Shown here piece by piece: positions 6,509-10,388 of a stretch of 10,388 nucleotides of DNA. Under the pieces are notes generated by a model. The model searched no databases. It saw only the letters and a program-made list of their open reading frames with translations, and was not told where the DNA came from. Position 1 is the first letter of the stretch, and the number at the start of each line of letters is the position of its first letter. The stretch comes from Immundisolibacteraceae bacterium (GTDB taxonomy: Bacteria > Pseudomonadota > Gammaproteobacteria > Immundisolibacterales > Immundisolibacteraceae): the NCBI GenBank assembly GCA_016763355.1, contig JAESTY010000110.1, positions 1 to 10,388 on the forward strand, written 5' to 3'. The position numbers were made by a program, and so were the translations under genes.

Positions 6509-7327
6509 TTAGACATCATTGGTGAGCTTATAGGCCTGGGTGCCAGGTTTAAATTCCCGACGTTTGAACGAGGCCAGCGCGGTCTTTATCCAGTCGTCGT
6601 TGGTTTCTCGTGAGAGTTCCCAGGATTTGGCCATTTCGTAATCGATAGCAGTCGCGAAATCCATACCCAAAACTCGCTCGTAGACTTCCTTGACCTTACC
6701 CAATACAGCCCGGCCTTTATTGGTGAGCTTGCCAATCACTTCTTCGGTTTTGGCGTCGAGTTCGGCCAGTGGCACTGAGAAGGTGGCAAAACCCATTTGT
6801 TCGGCTTGCTTACCGTTGAAGGTTTCGGCACTGACCGAATAATGGATACCTTTTTTCCGGCTCATGTTGTTGACCACGGTCCAGGTGGTACCGCCGCCTG
6901 GGAAAATACCGAAGTTGACTTCCGATAGACCCCAGAGGGATTCGTCAGCGGCAACCACCAGGTCAAGTACGCCAGCCAGGGCCATGCCGCCACCAAAGCA
7001 ATAGCCATTAACTTTACCGATGGTGACCGCTTTGCTTTTCTTGATACGGGTGAACCAGCCGAACGCATAGTGATTAATTTCAGCCATTGCTTCCGGGTCA
7101 TCAAAGGGTTCCAGGAAGCACTGTTCCAGATCCATGCCGGCGCAGAAGCTGGGGCCATTACCGGTGATCACGATTACCTTGACCTTGGCAGCTTCAATTT
7201 CGTCGAGCGCGTCGTACATGTTGCGATGCAGCTCAGGGCTCATGCAGTTGCGTTTTTCCGGGCGGTTGAAATTGACGCGAGCCACGTCGCCTTCAATGCT
7301 CAGTTCTATGGCGTTGTACTGCCCCAT
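6509..7327 (-). CDS. Enoyl-CoA hydratase/isomerase (crotonase) family, closest to p-hydroxycinnamoyl-CoA hydratase-lyase
   Basis: Cytoplasmic acyl-CoA enzyme of 272 residues. Crotonase features: NRPEKRNCMSPEL near 21-33, oxyanion-hole blocks SFCAGMDL (60-67) and NGYCFGGGMAL (107-117), and GLSEVNFGIFPGGG (133-146). Glu136 aligns with the catalytic Glu143 of Pseudomonas HCHL (the feruloyl/coumaroyl-CoA hydratase-lyase that yields vanillin or 4-hydroxybenzaldehyde plus acetyl-CoA). The start NRPEKRNxMSP and the C-terminal KPGTQAYK are also HCHL-like. HCHL Ser123 is Ala116 here, so the substrate or reaction may differ. A good ribosome site (GAGGAG, seven bases from ATG) is present. It lies 83 bp after the CoxG-like gene, in a gap with a possible separate promoter, and ends in a strong terminator. 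The exact reaction is unknown. Confidence 0.85.
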   Translation of the reverse strand: MGQYNAIELSIEGDVARVNFNRPEKRNCMSPELHRNMYDALDEIEAAKVKVIVITGNGPSFCAGMDLEQCFLEPFDDPEAMAEINHYAFGWFTRIKKSKAVTIGKVNGYCFGGGMALAGVLDLVVAADESLWGLSEVNFGIFPGGGTTWTVVNNMSRKKGIHYSVSAETFNGKQAEQMGFATFSVPLAELDAKTEEVIGKLTNKGRAVLGKVKEVYERVLGMDFATAIDYEMAKSWELSRETNDDWIKTALASFKRREFKPGTQAYKLTNDV

Positions 7328-7356
7328 CTTGTTTCTCCTCTTCCTAAGTACAATAA

Positions 7357-7386
7357 ATTAGTCCGGGATTTCCCGGGTGTATTCAA
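7357..7386 (-). promoter_or_regulatory. Candidate promoter of the hydratase gene with a palindrome in its spacer
   Basis: On the - strand TTGAAT (7381-7386) and ACTAAT (7357-7362) stand 18 bp apart, matching the -35 and -10 boxes at four positions each. The spacer holds CCGGGA-AA-TCCCGG (7363-7376), a perfect 6+2+6 inverted repeat. This placement resembles spacer operators of the MerR type, though those usually have 19-20 bp spacers. This is an inference from pattern only. Confidence 0.3.
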
Positions 7387-7410
7387 TATTCTGGAGTCTC
7401 TATGGGCCGC

Positions 7411-7881
7411 TTAAGCGGTCTCTTGTTCGAGCACTTTGACCAGATTATCAACGAATTCGCTCAGCACCGCCGCAGTTTTTTTGCGGATGATGGGCTGGCC
7501 GAACTCACCGAGCTTGCCCATGATGGTGGCATGGGTCTGTATTACCAGGTCAGTACCCTCGCCCTGCTCGGCTGGTTCCAGGCGCATACTGGTCTGGGTT
7601 TTAACGTTGCCGGGAATCTTTCGGTCCTTGCCTTCGCAACGCAGATTCATGCTGTGGTTGTCATGATCCATTTCGGTAATTTCTACCAGGCCAGCCATTT
7701 TTAGTCCGACCGGACCCACCCGTATTTTCAACGCTCCTTCATAGCGCGCTGGGGGCCCCACTTCCAGTTGGGTAATCTCAGTGACACCGGGCACACAAAA
7801 AGCAATTGACTCAATGTCGGTCACCTTCTGCCAGAGCAGCTCCTGTTCTGCCGGAATGTTAAATCTAAAATCAAAATCCAT
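7411..7881 (-). CDS. CoxG-family SRPBCC protein of the molybdo-hydroxylase locus
   Basis: Protein of 156 residues with the CoxG (CO dehydrogenase subunit G) pattern: FNIPAEQELLW, AFCVPGVTEI near 27-36, YEGALKIRVGPVGLKMAGLVEI near 47-68, and a C-terminal THATIMGKLGEFGQPIIRKK followed by a helix. These proteins form a cavity that binds a hydrophobic ligand. In Mo-CO dehydrogenase clusters CoxG links the enzyme to the membrane and quinone pool. Here the long C-terminal extension seen in membrane-anchored CoxG is absent and no membrane segment is visible, so the protein should be soluble or only peripheral. Ribosome site GGGAGAAG is six bases from the ATG. It starts 21 bp after the FAD subunit gene and is surely in its operon. 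Confidence 0.88.
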   Translation of the reverse strand: MDFDFRFNIPAEQELLWQKVTDIESIAFCVPGVTEITQLEVGPPARYEGALKIRVGPVGLKMAGLVEITEMDHDNHSMNLRCEGKDRKIPGNVKTQTSMRLEPAEQGEGTDLVIQTHATIMGKLGEFGQPIIRKKTAAVLSEFVDNLVKVLEQETA

Positions 7882-7902
7882 TAAAATCTTCTCCCTAACT
7901 CT

Positions 7903-8766
7903 CTAGCTACCAGCGTTGTTCGCCGCTGTTGTTAGCGTGCGGCCAGTAAACACCACCGCCATATCGGTTTTGTAAGCTGCGCTACCGCGCACGTCGCTCA
8001 GAGGATCGACCTGATCGCGCACGCTTTCGGCGACCGCGTTAATAAGTTGCTCGCTGGCTGGTTGACCAATCAGTTGATCAACATCGCTAATCAGAATCGG
8101 TGTGGCAGATACCGAGCCCAGGGTTAGCCGGGCGGCGGTAATCGACCCACTGGCATCCACACTGACCAATGCGGCAACGGAAACTGCCGCGTAGTCATCC
8201 TCGCTACGGGGTAGAAATTTGCTATAGCTAAAACCAGCGCTGCTGTCCGGGACTGGTATCCGCAATTCCGTGAGCACCTCGTTGGGTTCGATGACCGTGG
8301 TGTAGTAATCCTCAAAAAAATCAGCGATGGCAATTTCCCGTTCACCACTACTGCTGGATAACACCACTCGGGCGTTGAGCAATAGCCAAAGTCCAGGGCC
8401 ATCCTGGGCCGGGTCGCCCTGGCTCAGGCCACCACCAATGGTGGCGACTTCGCGAATTCTCAGGGTGGCAACCTGGCCAAAAACCTCTGCGATCTGTGGC
8501 AGGTGTTCCAGCACCAACGGGTGGGTTTCCAGGTCACGGTAGGTGGTCAGAGCGCCGACATGCAGTTCATTGTCGACCAGCTTGACGCCGTGCAAAGCAA
8601 CGATTTTACCCAGATGGATCAAGTGATCCGGCTGTACCAGCTGCTGCTTTAAAAAGGTCACCAGGCTGGTGCCTCCAGCTATCAGCTGGGCGTCATACTC
8701 ATGTTCATCGAGCAGGGCATAAACTTCGGCGAGTTGTTTCGGGGCGTGAAATTGAAAAGTTTCCAT
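7903..8766 (-). CDS. FAD-binding medium subunit of a xanthine dehydrogenase/CO dehydrogenase-family enzyme
   Basis: Takes electrons from the iron-sulfur subunit and passes them on through FAD; CoxM-type. It has 287 residues, the normal length. FAD-binding motifs are A30-GGTSL35 (usually AGGQSL) and T109-IGGGLSQGDPAQD122, followed by the C-terminal CO dehydrogenase flavoprotein domain (SYSKFLPRSEDDYAAVSVAALV; DVRGSAAYKTDMA). It contains no cysteine at all, so it lacks the extra [4Fe-4S] insertion of the 4-hydroxybenzoyl-CoA reductase flavin subunit. It begins 3 bp after the stop of the [2Fe-2S] subunit, showing tight coupling. The physiological electron acceptor is not evident. Confidence 0.94.
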   Translation of the reverse strand: METFQFHAPKQLAEVYALLDEHEYDAQLIAGGTSLVTFLKQQLVQPDHLIHLGKIVALHGVKLVDNELHVGALTTYRDLETHPLVLEHLPQIAEVFGQVATLRIREVATIGGGLSQGDPAQDGPGLWLLLNARVVLSSSSGEREIAIADFFEDYYTTVIEPNEVLTELRIPVPDSSAGFSYSKFLPRSEDDYAAVSVAALVSVDASGSITAARLTLGSVSATPILISDVDQLIGQPASEQLINAVAESVRDQVDPLSDVRGSAAYKTDMAVVFTGRTLTTAANNAGS

Positions 8767-8769
8767 GAT

Positions 8770-9264
8770 TCACTCCGCCGTCTGTTCGGCTGCGTTCTCG
8801 ATAGAACGGATAATGCCGTAGTAGCCGGTACAGCGGCACAGGTTGCCCATCATCCAGTCCTTAATCTCGGACTCATCTGGTTTCGGGTTGTGATCGAGCA
8901 GAGATTTGGCCGCGATCAGCTGGCCGGCGGTGCAAATACCGCATTGAAAACCGCCGTGATCGATAAAACTCTGTTGGATCGGTAATAGGGATTCATTGTC
9001 AGCCAATCCCTCCACCGTGGTGATTTCACTGCCATCCGCCATTGCCGCCAGGTAGAGGCAGGCGCTGGTGGTTTTGTCATCAACCAGCACGGTGCAGGCT
9101 CCGCAAACACCCACACTACAGCCCTCTTTAGTGCCGGTGAGCTTGAGTTCATAGCGTAGAAAATCGATCAATAGCAGGTTCGGCCGAATCTCTTTCTGCA
9201 ACGATTCGCCATTGATCCGCACAGATATGGTGACCAGATTCTGGTCGTCAACGCTGGCATCCAT
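8770..9264 (-). CDS. [2Fe-2S] small subunit of the molybdo-hydroxylase
   Basis: Electron-transfer subunit, CoxS type, 164 residues with the chosen start. The N-terminal plant-type ferredoxin domain has C49-x4-C54-x2-C57-x11-C69. The C-terminal helical domain has C108-G-I-C111 and C143-R-C145, so all eight ligands of both clusters are present. The usual QCGxCTPG reads QCGICTAG here (Pro to Ala), a minor change. I chose the ATG at 9264 because GGAGGAG (9271-9277) stands six bases upstream. A longer frame from 9312 would add 16 residues, overlap this ribosome site and have none of its own. First gene of the four-gene - strand operon. No export signal is visible, so the enzyme is cytoplasmic. Confidence 0.95.
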   Translation of the reverse strand: MDASVDDQNLVTISVRINGESLQKEIRPNLLLIDFLRYELKLTGTKEGCSVGVCGACTVLVDDKTTSACLYLAAMADGSEITTVEGLADNESLLPIQQSFIDHGGFQCGICTAGQLIAAKSLLDHNPKPDESEIKDWMMGNLCRCTGYYGIIRSIENAAEQTAE

Positions 9265-9486
9265 CGAAATCTCCTCCATCCCTAAATCCAGTGTCTGCAA
9301 TCCTGGCCCCATCGGTAACCCCTGGGGTCTGGTTTATTGCAGGGAGCGAAAGAGTAACCCTAAATGATGTGGCTAAACAGCCCTATGGTTAAAAGCCGAG
9401 GCTGCATAGAGGGGTAATCATCACGGCTTCTGGGTCTGACTGGCCAACAGGGTTTTTGTGCAGAGCCACGGAATAGATCGGTACCC

Positions 9487-9495
9487 TGTGATAAT
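9487..9495 (+). promoter_or_regulatory. Candidate extended -10 promoter element for the large subunit
   Basis: TGTGATAAT fits an extended -10 box (TG, one base, then GATAAT, five of six matches to TATAAT). No good -35 box lies 16-18 bp upstream, as is common for extended -10 promoters. The start codon is 80 bp downstream, leaving room for the inverted repeat at 9521-9540 in the leader. Confidence 0.3.
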
Positions 9496-9520
9496 GTTCG
9501 CCACCGCTGCCCCGCAGGAT

Positions 9521-9540
9521 TCACATAGGGTGTTCTGTGA
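9521..9540. promoter_or_regulatory. Inverted repeat TCACA-N10-TGTGA, possible operator
   Basis: Two 5-bp arms in perfect inverted symmetry with a 10-bp centre, between the candidate -10 element and the large-subunit start. The arms are in the opposite order to a CRP site (TGTGA-N6-TCACA). A 5-bp arm pair can occur by chance, so this is only a candidate. Confidence 0.25.
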
Positions 9541-9575
9541 GGCATTTACTACAGACTGTTTAGGGGAGCAGGAAG

Positions 9576-10388
9576 ATGGCACGCAGAATCGTTGGACAAG
9601 CCACCGCACGGGTTGATGGGCCCGCCAAAGTTACCGGGCAGAGTCAGTTCAGTGCAGATGTAGACCTGCCAGGCATGTTGCGTGGCAAAATTCTGCGCAG
9701 TCCTTACCCCCATGCGCGCATTATCAGTGTTGATACCAGCGCCGCCGAAGCTCTGCCTGGCGTGCGTGCAGTGATTACCGGCCAGGATAAAGCCTATTTA
9801 ATTGGTCGGGCGATCAATGACCTGCCGGTGTTGGCCAGCGACGAAGTGCGATTTATCGGTGATCGGGTTGCGGCAGTGGCTGCAGACAATATCGATATTG
9901 CCGAAACCGCTTTGGGGCTGATTGAAGTCGAATACGAAGAGCTGCCGGCCGTGTTTAGCATCGACGAGGTGATTGCTGACGATGCCTATCCGGTGCATCA
10001 AAACCCAAAAGATTATGAAGGTGCCTTTAGCCACCCTGGCGAGCCCAAGGTGAGCAATGTCTGCGCCTATTTTAAATGGGATCATGGCGATATCGACGCG
10101 GCCATGGCTGGCGCCGACCAAATTTTCGAACATGAGTTTGAGACCCCATTTGAGCACCATGGCTATCTCGAACCCAACGTCTCGGTAGCCGACGTTAAAG
10201 CCGATGGCAGCTGCCAGATGTGGTCGAGTAATAAAAGCCCCTATATGTTGCGGCTGCAGCTGGCGAAAACCTTTCAGCTGCCGCCAGAAACCTTCGAAAT
10301 TCATATGACCACCATCGGCGGTGACTTCGGAGGCAAAGGCAATCCGTTTGACGCGCCGATTGCCTATCTGCTTTCAAAAGCCGCTGGC
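9576..10388 (+). CDS. Molybdopterin-binding large subunit, xanthine dehydrogenase/CO dehydrogenase family (3' partial)
   Basis: Catalytic molybdenum hydroxylase subunit, CoxL/XdhB-like; 271 codons are visible of an expected 750-800, and the frame is still open at the window end. It begins ARRIVGQATARVDGPAKVTG, the usual N-terminal block, followed by the a/b hammerhead domain (LRGKILRSPYPHARI near 38-52; VRFIGDRVAAVAADN near 91-105). The first cofactor-binding domain has E193-HHGYLEP200 and the molybdopterin motif G248-GDFGGK254 (usually GGGFGGK). The ribosome site GGGGAG (9563-9568) is seven bases before the ATG. The residues that decide substrate and subclass, such as the CoxL AYxCSFR loop and the catalytic Glu near the C terminus, lie beyond the window. 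It is transcribed away from its partner subunits. Confidence 0.95.
   Translation, partial: MARRIVGQATARVDGPAKVTGQSQFSADVDLPGMLRGKILRSPYPHARIISVDTSAAEALPGVRAVITGQDKAYLIGRAINDLPVLASDEVRFIGDRVAAVAADNIDIAETALGLIEVEYEELPAVFSIDEVIADDAYPVHQNPKDYEGAFSHPGEPKVSNVCAYFKWDHGDIDAAMAGADQIFEHEFETPFEHHGYLEPNVSVADVKADGSCQMWSSNKSPYMLRLQLAKTFQLPPETFEIHMTTIGGDFGGKGNPFDAPIAYLLSKAAG

Larger units (their letters stand above)
9265..9575. promoter_or_regulatory. Divergent control region between the small and large molybdo-hydroxylase subunits
   Basis: A 311-bp stretch without a convincing gene separates the two divergent start codons, so promoters for both transcripts must lie here. I see the - strand ribosome site at 9271-9277, repeated GTAACCC words at 9315-9321 and 9354-9360, a TAACC/GGTTA inverted pair at 9355-9359 and 9387-9391, a candidate extended -10 box at 9487-9495 and a TCACA/TGTGA inverted repeat at 9521-9540. 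No regulator gene is in view. Short frames on the - strand here have no coding features. Confidence 0.6.

Noticed and set aside
8124..8402. A 92-codon - strand frame inside the FAD subunit gene, and similar frames inside other genes
   Set aside because: These are shadows of genes with clear family motifs in another frame, and they have no domain content of their own.
7903..9264. 4-hydroxybenzoyl-CoA reductase (HcrABC) as the identity of the molybdo-hydroxylase
   Set aside because: The flavin subunit of that enzyme has an insertion with four cysteines for a [4Fe-4S] cluster. This protein has no cysteine and normal length.
9265..9312. A longer start for the [2Fe-2S] subunit at ATG 9312
   Set aside because: The added 16 residues have no counterpart in the family and contain the strong GGAGGAG that clearly serves the ATG at 9264.
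1..10388. Mobile elements, CRISPR arrays, tRNA or rRNA genes
   Set aside because: I found no transposase or integrase, no spacer-repeat array, no insertion-sequence ends and no RNA gene signature. The only tandem repeat is the 15-bp array, which has no spacers.

Overview
The window reads as chromosomal DNA of a gammaproteobacterium. The evidence is a class A penicillin-binding protein of the PBP1b (MrcB) type paired with a TPR lipoprotein in the arrangement of the Pseudomonas mrcB-lpoP pair, a long (about 485-residue) glyceraldehyde-3-phosphate dehydrogenase like the extra one of pseudomonads, and an exonuclease III very close to the E. coli protein. One gene does not fit: a ParA-type ATPase carrying the hallmarks of MipZ, the division-site positioning protein known mainly from alphaproteobacteria. 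I cannot name the genus from sequence alone.

Layout. Left block (1-2299, + strand): the 3' part of mrcB, an eight-copy 15-bp tandem repeat that begins inside its stop region and holds a possible 43-residue small ORF, then an lpoP-like lipoprotein gene. Middle block (2308-6357, all - strand; transcription order right to left): xthA, sfsA (22 bp apart), a 169-bp gap, then gap and mipZ (19 bp apart), with mipZ meeting lpoP tail to tail. A strong intrinsic terminator (6429-6460) separates this block from the next.

Right block (6509-10388): an accessory catabolic locus of the xanthine dehydrogenase/CO dehydrogenase (molybdo-hydroxylase) family. On the - strand lie the [2Fe-2S] subunit, the FAD subunit, a CoxG-family SRPBCC protein and an enoyl-CoA hydratase/isomerase most like hydroxycinnamoyl-CoA hydratase-lyase. 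On the + strand, across a 311-bp divergent control region, starts the large molybdopterin subunit (cut by the window end). All three subunits of one heterotrimeric enzyme are therefore present but split over two divergent transcripts. CoxG would assist assembly, membrane contact or electron delivery of the enzyme, and the hydratase-like enzyme suggests a CoA-thioester substrate or product. The substrate cannot be read from the sequence.

The points most worth a second look are the MipZ homologue next to gap and facing a cell-wall synthase operon, the pentapeptide-repeat small ORF overlapping the mrcB stop codon, and the divergent molybdo-hydroxylase/CoxG/HCHL-like locus with its candidate operators.
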